Source: Rugalucina vietnamica (taxonomy: Eukaryota; Mollusca; Bivalvia; Lucinida; Lucinidae). From it: a DNA stretch of 64,000 bases. Shown piece after piece: positions 11,618 through 22,875 of the stretch (its first letter is position 1; each line of letters begins with the position of its first letter). Made by a program: the position numbers and the translations under genes. The DNA lies in contig OZ024871.1 in assembly GCA_964017185.1 (NCBI GenBank), forward strand, positions 59,323,226 through 59,387,225, in the 5' to 3' direction. The notes under the pieces were generated by a model. It was not told the DNA's origin. It made no database searches and worked only from the letters and a program-made list of their open reading frames with translations.

Positions 11618-12320
11618 TGATACTATGGGTGGCTTCTTTGATCAATATAAAGAGCTTCTAGGCACGTTGTCGCCCTGTGATATGGTGCATTTGTCCTCCA
11701 GAAGCCGTTACGCATGTTACCAATTCAAACCAGAAATGTGCTCTAAGTTTGTAAAATACACTATGAATCTCTAATCTGAATTCCAAACCTCAATGTATCA
11801 ATATCATCTGATGAAAGGATGTTACGGGCACATATATTGATATATTTAATCATTTTCATGCATCGATGGTGTTACGTATGTTACATTCTCAAAACAGCCT
11901 GTGTAAATGTTAATTACAGAACAGTAAGCTATTTTAATATACTTTTCTTTGCGAATTTCACTTTTAATACACTACGGGTGGCTTCGTTAATCAATATAAA
12001 GATTTTCTATGCACGTTGTCGCCAAATGGTACGGTGCATTTGCCATGCAGAAGCCGTTACGCACGTCGTATGTTACCCATTCAATGCAGAAATATACTCT
12101 AAGTTTGAAAAATGCACCATGAATCTCTAAAATAAATTCCAAACCTAAATATATTAATGTCATCTGATGAAAGAATGTTACTGGTACATGTTTTGGTACT
12201 TTTAATCACATATATGCATCGATGGTGTTACGTATGTTACATTTTCAAAGCAGACCGTTCAGAATTTAATTACAGAACAGTAAGCTATTTTAATATACTT
12301 TTCTTTGCACATTTATATTT
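11618..12320. repeat. tandem pair (~357 bp) near left end of element II
   Basis: GGGTGGCTTC at 11629 recurs about 350 bp later near 11978, each followed by TCAATATAAAGA, GCACGTTGTCGCC, GGTGCATTTG, GAAGCCGTTACGCA and TGAATCTCTAA. Each unit ends with a GTTACGTATGTTAC motif and TTTTAATATACTTTTC. Divergence between units is clear, so the duplication is old. Confidence 0.85.
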
Positions 12321-12953
12321 AAGATAACTGGTCTAAAAGACACTTATTCCTTTTCTTTTATAAACCTGAAAAAACTAATCATTATGTCATTTATAGTCGA
12401 AAGTTATTGCATATAGTCCACAGTAACTCACTTCAGATTATGAAAGAATAAAGTGTTCAAAGTCAACTATGAACAGACAAGTTTGAAGGAAAGAAGAAAA
12501 AATATACAATCATCGTGTTGTAGATCAATAACATATATGCCTTCTTTAAGTTGAATGCTCACTGCTTTGCCAGAAATGTGTACTTTTGATTGGTAAATAT
12601 AGTAACGTATGTAACACATGATTATTAAATATCAAAAATCAGTTTTAATGATTTTAATGCCGATAAAATACTCTTCGCTGTATGTAATTATGATTTAGCA
12701 CTAATTTAGAAATCATATAAGATATAGCAAATATTCAAGAGTGTAATCCGGTTGCCAGTGAACTTAAAGCGCGCACACCCAAACCACAAAATCCCAAAGC
12801 ATGTTTTACACCATTGTTAGTATCCAGTGTTATGAAATGACATTATCAACACCGTCGGTCACTATTTCTTAAGTTACATTTCACAAAGCTTGCCAATATT
12901 AGTAAGCAAATATCAATGCGGGTGACGGGCGATTTAATAGTAACGTATGTAAC
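11707..12953. promoter_or_regulatory. left subterminal motif array of element II
   Basis: Motifs close to GTWACGTATGTWAC occur at 11707-11720, 11871-11884, 12227-12240, 12602-12615 and 12940-12953. A stretched variant lies at 12056-12076. The half-site GTWAC repeats 9 bp apart, one turn of the helix less a base. This may be a binding array for a transposase supplied in trans; that is inference. Confidence 0.7.
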
Positions 12954-13279
12954 ACATTTTTCACTTAAAATTTTAGGTGTTAAAACCTTAGGAAAACAAA
13001 TGGAAATAAGACATAATAACTGTCACCTTAAACTTGTTTTCCGATTTCCGGATTATGAATTGACTCGCCGGTCATACAAAAGCACAACTCTGCGCATGCT
13101 AGTTCATTTTGTCTGGGTTCGGGGCACATGTGAGATAAGCCAAGTTCTGCTTGCGCGTGTGCCAGATGGTTTTTTTCTCGGGGTTCTCCCGTTTTCGCCC
13201 CACTTACTGGTTGGCCCGTCTCATATGAGCTGAAATAATATTGAAAGGGACGTTAAACGGAAAAAAAAATGTTCAGTCC

Positions 13280-13640
13280 TTGGTCATGAGCACTGCTTCA
13301 ATATAAGTACCATTGATGTTCCAGACATTGCCTGACGCGGTTGTTTTGTTTGATTTTGAGTTGATGCTTAACAGCATAGTCAACAGCTATTGTCATATTG
13401 AGACGTTGACTCCATTTTATGGGACTTTTGCCCGAAAATCGGGTGCCATGACATCCAAACAATACTTTAAATATAACCACCCAAGTAAGCCACTACGGCT
13501 TATACGTATGGATGGTTTGATTTTAAAACACTTTTCCTGGTCAGGCTCAGGCCTGAGCGGTTAACCAGTAATAAGATGGTCAGTAAGTAGCGTATAAGCT
13601 ATGCCTGGGGGCAAAAGAAGCCCATCTATTTCTTAAGGAC
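13280..13640. repeat. dispersed repeat R1 inside element II
   Basis: It contains CATTTTATGGGACTTTTGCC, CATGACATCCAAACAATAC, GGCTTATACGTATGGATGG and GAGCGGTTAACCAGTAAT, the R1 core. The same insertion is present in copy 2 (50150-50560), so it happened before element II was duplicated. Confidence 0.75.
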
Positions 13641-15140
13641 CCGATGAGCGGGGCCCATATTCCCATCCGACCAACTTTCTGAGGGATTCTGCTTAGGCTG
13701 ATACGGTTGAGCGTTTCTGCTAAGGCTGAAAACATGTTTTTGAAGTTTTCACGTTATAAATGTGTCATCAAACGATCATGCTTTGGTGGTACATTTTCAT
13801 TTGTGTAGCGCTAATGGCAACAGAACAAGTGACGGACACTATTTACACTTGAACCAGATTGCTCAGCAGATGAACAGAATCGGCAAATGGTTTTTCGTAC
13901 ACCTTCTTATGTGCTGTGGGGGTCGTTATCGTCTGTTCGCACAAGGTAGTTTGTGATTGATCGCTTTTCTCAGCAACATTCCAAGCATTCCAAGTCTCAC
14001 CTAAACTGCCATATTGTGTAATCATATAACTTCTATTTTCTTGAAGATATGGAATAGTCGAGAGTCTCACCAGGACATCAGTACTTGCTCAAAACGACAG
14101 ACTGCTAGTATCGTGCTTTTTCAGGATTTCCAGCGTGGAACCATAATGTATTGCAATTATTTGGCTACAATAGACAGCAGCATAAAACCAAGACATCTAA
14201 TTCAGATGATTGTACCGTCAGAAGCATCGTGGTTGATATGAAAATTCGCGTATCTGTGTCTTAATCGTCTAAAGTGCAGTTACGTGAACCCTGGCAAGAA
14301 AGCAGTTTCGTTATCTGTAAAAACGCATACACGTTGTTTGCACATCTTGTTCTATGTTCGGATTTCATACCGAGGGCCTTAAGAAATTCACATTTTGTGT
14401 AATTACTGCTTAACATTGGATTTTGCCACTCCCAGGGAACTGGTGTTGCAGGGCTAGTTAATGTCCTTCTTTATCGGGCATCCAATCTAATGGATTTAAA
14501 GTGCAGATTATATTTTTAGTTCGGTCCTTTGAGATCAGTAAAGATATCCAGAGTGTTCAAAACACTCACGTTTAGAAACATACTTCTAAGCAATTTTTCA
14601 ATTATTTGACCCAATTTAGGAATATGTCTTTGATTTAGACTCCTCGTGTAATTCTCGAAATTGCAGCACAATTATAGTCTGACCTTCGTTGCCGGTTTAA
14701 AAAGGGCTACTGAAGAGGGTTCATTACCCGAAATTGCGCAATATAGTCCATAATATCTCCCTTTGAATGTTTTTGCTGCTTCCAATTTATTAACTCTACA
14801 TGTATATATCAAACACTACCTCAAATCAATAGTTTCGAAAGGCGCACACAAGCTGTGAGGAATACCACATATAGAATAAAATAAATGAGTCCAGGAGTTT
14901 GAGGATAATATCCGCACATAGTTGGATGCGACCGTCAGTGTGATATTTGCGATGTCTTTGTCTTCCTAAGTCATTAAGTTCGCACATGTGAAAGATTCAT
15001 CGTGGATCGTGGATCTTGTTCAAGGACACAACATGGCACCGAAGAGGTCGAACAACACAAACTCGCAATCAGGAGCAGACGCTTTTACGATGGGTCACCA
15101 AGTCATAATATATACCTTACAGTGCCCTACATGAAAAATG
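13641..15140. other. interior of element II, no gene recognised
   Basis: The frames at 13762-13956, 13843-14070 and 14014-14241 are intact in both copies of element II, but they are short, overlap on opposite strands and show no domain or signal I recognise. Their preservation is explained by the recency of the copy, not by selection. Confidence 0.45.
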
Positions 15141-15141
15141 T

Positions 15142-16046
15142 GTTACATACGTTACCATGAGCATACTGACAAGTCACCAGTGGGTCAACATATTCCAAAC
15201 ACCTTACTGTGTTCTATGCGAAAACAATTGCAGATAATTATGTGAGACCACTTTCATGTGAGCCGCAGCGCGCGAAATCCCTCTTCCGACAATATTCCTT
15301 CTACACAGTAATACGCTCGTAGAATTTAGACGCTTGAAATTTCGGATTTAAGAAGAAGTTTAAATTATCTGTGTAGAGTAAACAAGTGTGCTGATCAGCT
15401 GTGCAGTAACTGCATCTTTGTTTTCATATAGGAAGAATCTGGTTTTCGCATGAAGCGGCTCACTATATATACATTTATATTCACCAAAATGAAATCTACC
15501 CAATGTTTGAAATTTAAGGTGTTACATACGTTACCATGATCATACTTGCAAGTCACAGGCTGTGTATTTTAGCACACTAAACATGTATTTATCAAAGAAT
15601 AGAACTAAATAATTTACACAAACATATAACAGTTATTCATTTTGGTATTTTTGTTGAAACGCCTACTTTTCAAATGTTACAGCATACGGCGGTACCCTTA
15701 GGAAATGTTAAATTATTTAAAATAAACATATGATTTTGTGAAATAGCCAAGTTGAACTACTGGTCAATAAGAAATGACCTATCGTTTTTGGAATATGAAG
15801 AAAGAAATGCCAAAAACAAAAACGTTTTTGAACCCAAACCCCTATTTTCACGCCATAGATGTAGAAGTAACGTTTGTAACACCGTATACTGTCTAATTTC
15901 AACTTTTAAAGATCATAAAGCATGTCCGTTAAATTGTTCTAGCACCTGATATAATTAGTGTTGTTGCATGATTAAAGTGGATGGAGCATAGTAGGTTTCG
16001 CTATTTTGTTGGTACAAATATATTTTGAACATGTAACTTATGTAAC
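15142..16046. promoter_or_regulatory. right subterminal motif array of element II
   Basis: Motifs lie at 15142-15155 and 15521-15534 (GTTACATACGTTAC, the complement of the left-hand form) and, more weakly, at 15867-15880 and 16033-16046. Spacing is 170-380 bp. The opposite orientation from most left-hand copies fits an inverted terminal architecture. Confidence 0.65.
15258..15463. mobile_element. R3-like MITE inside element II
   Basis: It is bounded by GTGAGCCGC and its complement GCGGCTCAC, with inner arms TGCAGTAACTGCA, CTGATCAGC and TTTGTTTTC resembling family R3. It is present at the matching place in copy 2 (48356-48561). Confidence 0.7.
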
Positions 16047-16205
16047 GAGCTACAGAAATATTGTGCACCACTTGCCGGGGCGACAACGTGCCTAGAACTC
16101 ATCTAGGATGACCAATGGACCAATTGCATACTGCAAACAAAGTATGTGGAGGGTGTTGTGCGATTTCGTTAAATACGGTAGATACAGAATCTAGCGTCTC
16201 GCCTA

Positions 16206-16519
16206 GAGGCTTTGTTCAGCGATCAGTATATCCATCTCCTCCTATTTGGTTTTGTTTGGTCTGGTTTGTTGTATGACCTCCATGTCAACGTTTGACACGA
16301 AGTAGAGAAATTTTTGCAAAGGTTAATGTGCAAACCCCTCCCCACGAAACGCATTTTTATGGCAATCTAGAAGTCTTTTTGATTATCAAAATGGTTGTTC
16401 GCGATTGTCGCTAATACGGCGCGGCAATGCATTGATGGACAGTTCTGAAAAGGGTGACCGCGTGGGAATATGGGCTCCATGAAAAATAAGAGATTTGCTT
16501 GTACATACAGGCAAAGCTT
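16206..16519. other. unassigned flank of element II
   Basis: No feature was recognised. Its first three bases, GAG, match the CTC beside copy 2 (52259-52261) after inversion, suggesting this is one side of the original insertion site of the other copy. Confidence 0.5.
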
Positions 16520-17020
16520 ATCACTACTGACTGATCATCTGATTACTGGTTAACCGCTCATAAGGTCTGAGCCTTTCTAGGAAAAGTGTTTCAAGTCAAG
16601 TCAAACCATCAGTGCATATAAGCCTTAGTCATTTACTTGGATGGTTGTATTGTCGAGCATATTTTGGATATAATGACATCCTTATGTAGGCGTAAAAGAG
16701 CAATCCATCATGAAGAAAAATAATCTGTGAAGCTGAAAGAAAGTGCATAGAGCGCAAAGCCAGAGTAAATGGGTCATCGCCAATTTCTTCAACATTGACT
16801 TGCTGTTATTGAAACCGATAGTTTAGAGCTAAAATAGGCATAGTCAGCCATAAAAAGAATTCATCGACACACATAAACAATCTTACGATCAAGAAATATA
16901 GGTATTTCTCACTAGTGAGAGACGAACAAACATGTTTGGCTTAAGTCCCATGAAAGGAGGAAACTTCCCAACATGACCATAGCTGCTGACTAGGGAGCAA
17001 AGCCACAAATCAAACAGATC
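16520..17020. repeat. dispersed repeat R1, split by a LINE fragment
   Basis: R1 reads from CTGATTACTGGTTAACCGCT through TGATGGATTG-region sequence, is broken at about 16712, and resumes at about 16928 with TTTGGCTTAAGTCCCATGAAA and CATGACCATAGCTGCTGAC. Confidence 0.7.
16712..16927 (+). pseudogene. 5'-truncated LINE 3' end
   Basis: This matches the reverse complement of the last coding part and 3' tail of the LINE at 22845-26151. Shared blocks include AATCTGTGAAGCTGAAAGAA, GAGCGCAAAGCCA, ACATTGACTTGCT, AGTTTAGAGC, TAGTCAGCCAT and the terminal TTTCTCACTAGTGAGAGACG. It is decayed, with indels that break the reading frame. Because it was inserted into R1, its ends show where the LINE 3' end lies (GAGAGACGAAC). 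The 5' truncation is typical of target-primed reverse transcription. Confidence 0.85.
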
Positions 17021-17534
17021 AGTCCTGGAAATTTTCCGCACGGAAGACTGCAAGCCAAAATCAAAAATACGTTATATGCGAAGACACCACGATAACTATG
17101 CCTGTCCACATCTACAGTCACTGATTGCTGCTACAAGATGATATCGGTAGAAAAAATATCTCCATACTGAAGAAAATGTTTCAAATTTTAAAGCTTTCGA
17201 GTACCAGACTGTGAAAACAATTGCTTGATGTACTGATGGATACCAAATTTCAGGGGTACATCCAAGCATTTTTCCACAATACAGTCCTGAACTTCTGGAT
17301 ATTTTTTTTTTTTTTTTTTTGTTTTGTTTTGTTTTTTGTTTTAGCCTTTTTTTTTGTCAACCAATATGTGCAATAATGCTGAGTTCCCCGTTTTGTTTTC
17401 ATTTGAAAGGGATGAAGAATGATGCTTTGACATTTACTCTTGAGTAATGCATAACTGTATCGCCATTTTTGCATTTTGTAGTAGGTATTCCAACTATTCT
17501 GATTCCGCTTATTGCCACAAAGAAACATTTAAGT

Positions 17535-17567
<33 letters not shown>

Positions 17568-17950
17568 TTTTTTGTAAAGTTACGAAAGATAAACGTCCGA
17601 ACTCAATTGTGACGGTGACCACAACCCATTTCTAACCCACCCATTTTTGTACACAGGTACCAGATGATGGAAATCCTACCTTCAACCTCCCACCCAAACC
17701 CTGTTGTACCCCACCTATCTCTAAATGTATCCATAAATAAAGGGGATAAGCATTTTTCCACCTTATATATAGATTTGGTGTCCAACAGAAAATGTCCCAT
17801 CTGATCAGACTGGTGAAACGTCAAATTGACAATACCACACCAGGATGGTCGGTGAATAGAAGCGCATCAATGTCAAAAGCAGAGAATTTTAGAATTTTAA
17901 AAAGAGATCCGTGGACAATTCTAAAATAGAAGCGGAATGTATTATGTAAA
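17021..17950. other. unassigned, with two poly-T tracts
   Basis: Poly-T runs lie at about 17302-17341 and 17537-17564. No coding region was recognised; the lysine-rich frame at 17250-17528 (minus) is the complement of the T tract. Confidence 0.45.
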
Positions 17951-18110
17951 GGTAAACGTAATGAGAAAGTGATTCCCACTCCAAAAACCAAGGTGGTAAA
18001 AAACTAAATTAACAATCAGGTACTTATGAAAACATAACGTAAGCCGAATGAGCAGCTATTTTCCAAAGAGGTGGCCACTCAGTTGCCTAAATTAAAGTGA
18101 ATTGAATTAA
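17951..18110. repeat. dispersed repeat R2 fragment
   Basis: It shares TTCCCACTCCAAAAACC, AAACTAAATTAACAATCAGG, CGTAAGCCGAATGAGCAGCT and GGTGGCCACTCAGTT with 52340-52480. Confidence 0.7.
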
Positions 18111-19207
18111 AAAAATGAAAACGTACATAAGGTGCATACAGCACAAATATTCAACGCCGTGACAGTCATTTTACGTAAAATCGCACTTGTACTGCCTTGC
18201 GGTGTTGAAAAGTGTTGGTTTAGCAGGCAAAAGGACGTGGTTCGAGCGAGCCTCAGTCTGAGCAAAAGATGATAAACCAGTAACACTTCAACATATCACA
18301 CTATCCCAACCCACCCTTCCTTACCCTACCCTAACCTACTCCAGGGCTGTGTGGTAGCCTAGTAGTAGAGCAACAGGTCCTGGATGTAAAACATATCTCA
18401 AATGTTGTCAATGTCGTGTCCTTAAGCAAGACATTTTAAGCTCCTTATATTCCTAATTAATAATTGGAAAATGTTGCCACTATCACAACGTGACTGAAAA
18501 AATGTTGACTTGAACATCAAGCCATGACCAAACCGAACCGAATCTACAACATTTCCACACTATTACCGTTTGCCCTTCCTACTATACCACTATTTAATCC
18601 AACTGCACCGACCTCTACTATAGTATCTACACATACCCAACAGTTTTGAAACGCCACACCATGTGACTGCCTTACCACATGCCATCCATATCTTGCCCTA
18701 TCCTATCCTACCACATCTCACCCTATTCTACCATATGTCTGCCTGCTTACTATATCCATACATTTTAAATCTTCAGGCTTAAAAATGTAGGAAACAGTTA
18801 TATGAATTTCCAGCATCGTGTTTATAGACAATGCTTAAATGCAAATTGATATTGGTCAGTAAATAATGGATGTAAAATTCTAAAATTAAACATAAATTCT
18901 CCTATCCAAATGTAGACGGACATCAACTGTTTACTCAAATACACTAAATGTACCTGGTTTTCGATAGCCATCTAGGATTTTGGCAGCCATTTTGAATTTG
19001 TTTATTTTCTTTTATTGCATATTGGTGAAATGTCTAGGCTTTAAGTATACCTACTTTAAATGTCATCCTATAATACATGTATATGTAAGAATTTCTATCA
19101 AACCCCTTTAAGTCGTCCATCTAGAATTTTGGCGGCCATCTTGAATTTGATGGCCATCTTGAATTGCTCGAGGATTTCATATCAGGATACTCATATGTAG
19201 TTATGTC
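18111..19207. other. low-complexity spacer
   Basis: 18290-18740 is pyrimidine-rich with many CCTACC/CCTATC runs. 18960-19165 has three copies of an ATTTTGGCNGCCAT, CTTGAATT pattern also seen in element IV. No gene was recognised. The last six bases, TATGTC (19202-19207), match those after element V. Confidence 0.45.
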
Positions 19208-20452
19208 TATGGAACGCCTTTACTGCCTCCGGATGTCTGAGTTCCTTATGTTGTAGGGACATATCTTTATGTTGTGTGGACCTATCGTTATGTTGTATTG
19301 AACTTTCTTTACGTTGTGTGGAACTGTCTTAATGTTGTGTGGACCTATCTTTATGTTGTGTGGAACCATCTTTATGTTGTGGGCAACGATCTTTATGTTG
19401 TGGGCAACTGTCTTTATGCTGTGTGGACCTATCCTTAGGCTCTGTAGAACTAGCTTTATATTCCATAGACATGTCTGTTTGTTGTGTGGAACTGTCTTTA
19501 TGATGTGTGGAACTGTCTTTATGATGTGTGGAACTGTCTTTATGATGTGTGAAACTGTCTTTATATTATGTAGAACTATCTTTGTTGTGTGGTGCTATCT
19601 TTATGTTCTATGGACCTGTCTTTATGTTCTATGGACCTGTCTTTATGTTCTGTGGACCTATCTTTATGTTCATGGACCTGTCTTTATGTTCTGTGGACCA
19701 GTCTTTATATTGTGTGGAACCGCTTTTATGTTTTGTAGTATTGTCTTTATGTTGTGTGGAACTGTCTTTATGTTGTGAGAACCTACCATTATACCATGTG
19801 CTTTCATCATTATGATGGATACAGTTAATATTATGTTATGAATATACACCATTACGTCACAGGCAATTCTAACATGTGCTTTATCGATGATGTTATATTA
19901 TGTATAGATACTATTTTATCATTTGTCATTGTGTCCTGTTATATAATCATTATACTGGATGCTATTGCCATTATAGTATGTGGAACTGTCTTTATGTTGT
20001 GTGACACTGTCTTAATGTTGTGTAAAACTGCCTTTATGTTGTGCGGGACTGTCTTTAAGTGGTGTTGAATTGAACTTATGTTGTATAGAGCTGTCTTTTT
20101 GTTGTGTGCAACTGTCTTTAATGTTGAATAGCATTTATGTTGTATAGAACTGTCTTTATGTTGTGTGCAACTGTCTATTTTTGTGTGCAACTGTCTTTTT
20201 GTTGTGTGCAACTGTCTTCATGTTTTGTGCAACTGTCTTTATGTTATGTGCAACTGTCATTATATTGTAAGGACTTATTGATTGTTTTTCGTAGTATCAC
20301 TGTTTACCGGAACGCACCACATTTTATCGGAATCCGGGATGTTTCACCCCAAACCATTTCCTCCCCTAGTTGTTTCGTCCCCAAGACGTTTCCTCCCTAG
20401 TCTTCCCCCTAGTCGTTTCGCCCCACTTGTCGTTTCGCCACCTAGTATATGT
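19208..20452. repeat. left inverted arm, 21-bp minisatellite
   Basis: About 45 degenerate units of a 21-bp repeat (core CTTTATGTTGTGTGGAACTG) fill 19250-20275, interrupted near 19780-19980 by a unit-poor stretch. The inner end (20276-20452) matches the inner end of the right arm. Because 21 is a multiple of three, stop-free frames run through the array; these are not genes. Confidence 0.85.
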
Positions 20453-20829
20453 GAGAGGGGGGATGGGCATATATTGAGATAGGGATGGGCCATGGGGCTT
20501 GTGCATCAGGAAAACATGTCCATGAAATGTATACCCCATTAAACCCCACTTTTATACAGTAAAACTGGGATATGCAGGGGTATACCTATTTTTCTTATTT
20601 TTGCTCCAAAACATAGATTAAGGGTACTCGTTTCGCCCCCAAGACATTTCCCCTAAAACAGACGTGTAGCTGATAATTCAATTACCGTTCTGGTAACCTG
20701 ACAGACGTTTTCACGCCTTTTATTCAGTTAAAGGGAACAATCACAAGATCTAAATATTTACACGATTTCCAATTCACGGTATTATTTCTTTCTTCTTCTC
20801 TCGTTTAATTTACATTTATATCATTCTTA
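20453..20829. other. interior spacer of element V
   Basis: No coding or RNA feature was recognised. The stretch includes another TTTCGCCCCCAAGACATTTC block near 20628, a relic of the arm's inner sequence. Confidence 0.4.
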
Positions 20830-22250
20830 TTTAACCAGAGGACCAATGGTCCTGATATCGCTCACCTGAGATTTTGTCTTTGATGAATGACCTTTGGCTA
20901 AGGCCATGTTGGCCGACGTAAATGTAAACTTTACCTCAAATACTCACATAATTATTAAAACTATAATCCGTCTGTATCTATTAACTTTCAGATCTTTCTG
21001 GCAATATTTGACCTTTCTGTTTAATTTAATAGGTCAAGGTCAACCCAAGGTCATGATTTATATAAACCACGAAGGGCCAGAGCCCCCAATGGTACATTGA
21101 ATCCAGAGAAGTTGATTTTTAAAGGATTTTACCACATATATGGGCATGACGGCCATCTTGGTCATGTGACCTAGACCACTTATATATAAACTTTGGTTCC
21201 CCCTTCCTAAGGATACCACATATAAAATTTGGTTTTGATTGGTGAAGTGTTTCTGAGAAAATTCAGTTTTAAATTTAATATGTAAATGACCTTTGGCCAA
21301 TGTCAAGAGATGACCTTGACCTTGAATACTCATAGGATTTCATTAACTCAATAACTTGTATGTATGTACCAACTTTCAGGTCACAGGCCACAAAACGTCC
21401 TGAAAAATCCAAATGCTTTCCATTTTTTTCCTTTGAGAAGCCTATGTGACCAATGTTGACCTTGCCATTAAGTAGGTCAATGTCAACCCAAGGTCATGAG
21501 TTATACAAACAATGATGGAACAGAGTCCCCGATGATACATACCAAGTTTTATTGAAATCGGTCCAGCAGTTCTAGAGAAGAAGATTGTTTAAGGTTTTTA
21601 CCATATATGGGCATGGCAGCCATCTTGGTCATGTAACCTGGACCATTTATATAAACTTTGATTTCTCCTTCCTAAGGATATCACATATAAAATTTGGCTT
21701 CGATTGGTGAAATTGTTCCTGAGAAAAGTAAGTTTTAAATCTAATATGTAAATGACCTTTGACCAAGGTCAAGAGATGACCTTGACCTTGAATACTCCTA
21801 TGACTTCATGAACTCAATAAGTTGTATGTATGTACCAACTTTCAGGTTACCCGAAAAATCCAATGTTTTCACTTTTTTTCCATTTCAAAGCCTATTTGTA
21901 CAAAGTTTACCTTGCCGTAAAATAGGTCAAGGTCACCCTAAGGTCATGGCTTATACAAACTATGATGGGCCAGAGTCCCCAATGCTACATACCAAGTTTC
22001 AATGAAATCGGTCCACCGGTTCCAGAGAAGTTTTTACCATATATGGGCATGGCGGTCATCTTGGGAATGTGATCTTGACATTTATACAAACTTTAGTTCC
22101 CCCTACCTAAGGATGCTCCACATGAAGTTTGGCATTGAATGGACCAGGGATTTCAGAGGAGAAAATCTTTGAAAAGTGTGAACAACGACGACGACAACAG
22201 CGGACGACGGAGCATGGCCATCCTATAAGCTCACCTTTTGAGATGAGCTA
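20830..22250. repeat. three tandem units of ~445 bp, GGTCAAGGTCA-rich
   Basis: GGTCAAGGTCAACCCAAGGTC near 21032, its counterpart near 21477 and another near 21925 mark units about 445 bp apart. Each unit carries TGGGCATG, GCCATCTTGGTCATGTGA, CCTTCCTAAGGAT, GACCTTGACCTTGAATACTC and TATGTATGTACCAACTTTCAG. The block ends with a GACGACGACAACAGCGGACG run and GAGATGAGCTAAAA. Repeats of this style are common in bivalve genomes, from general knowledge. Confidence 0.75.
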
Positions 22251-22844
22251 AAATATAACAAGAAAGAAAAACGAAATATTTGACGAGATATTTGATATTT
22301 CACTGTGTGCTTGACACTTTGTAACAGAGATAATGCCAGTCAAAAGTTTTGAACAATGCTTCTGTCAGTAACATTTTGTGTAAAACTGAAACCAACACTC
22401 TATGTAGCAAATGCTAACCTGTTATGCCTGTTGAGAAGAGTAAAGAGCTTTAACAATCATCACCATGGTCTTATTACAAAAATAAATAAATAAATAAATA
22501 AATAAAAAAAAAAAAAAAAACAAATAAAAACATCTGCTTGACAGATTATGTTACGCCCGACCCCCTTGATCTCCCAAGCCCTACATGCGAATTTAAATGA
22601 CTAAAATTGTACAATCTGCTTCATATTTGATAAATAATGCGCTTTAATGTTATTCAATACCACTAAGCACCACCTTTACGTCTTTTTTGTGCCGTTGTGC
22701 ACTTTTTTACGCATCTTTACATCACTTTGCGCTACTTTACTGTATTTAGTTGTATCATTGTTTTTGTCTTTACATGCCGTATAATGGTGTAAAATTAAGT
22801 AATTATATTATATGTATATGCATTCTTCCCTTTCATATATGATA
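22251..22844. other. unassigned, with (AATA)n/poly-A
   Basis: An (AAAT)n tract running into poly-A lies at about 22481-22520. Nothing else was recognised before the LINE 3' end. Confidence 0.4.
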
Positions 22845-22875
22845 GTTCGTCTCTCACTAATGAGAAAGACCATCA

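Larger units (their letters stand above)
11557..16205 (+). mobile_element. element II, copy 1 (TAG...CTA transposon)
   Basis: The left terminus is TAGAGGAGACG; the right terminus on the minus strand is TAGGCGAGACG. Further in, both ends share CGCACAACACCCTCCACATA and TTCTAGGCACGTTGTCGCC. Length is 4649 bp. The reverse complement is present, nearly identical, at 47614-52258. Left flank TTA and right flank GAG do not match, but each matches the flank of the other copy after inversion. There is no recognisable transposase or other protein, so it is probably non-autonomous. It carries nested or captured repeats (R1 at 13280-13640, an R3-like MITE at 15258-15463) in both copies, so these predate its duplication. 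Confidence 0.9.

Noticed and set aside
13762..14241. Small frames conserved in both copies of element II as a transposon protein
   Set aside because: Conservation reflects recent duplication; the frames are short, overlap on both strands and lack catalytic or DNA-binding motifs.
11557..16205. Assignment of the TAG...CTA elements to CACTA/EnSpm
   Set aside because: TSD length and motif arrays fit, but termini are TAG rather than CACTR and no transposase was found, so the name would be unsupported.
19314..20211. Cysteine-rich repeat frames as membrane or secreted peptides
   Set aside because: They occur in several overlapping frames and both strands of the same minisatellite.
19250..20275. 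CRISPR array
   Set aside because: Units are contiguous 21-bp repeats without unique spacers, and the context is eukaryotic.
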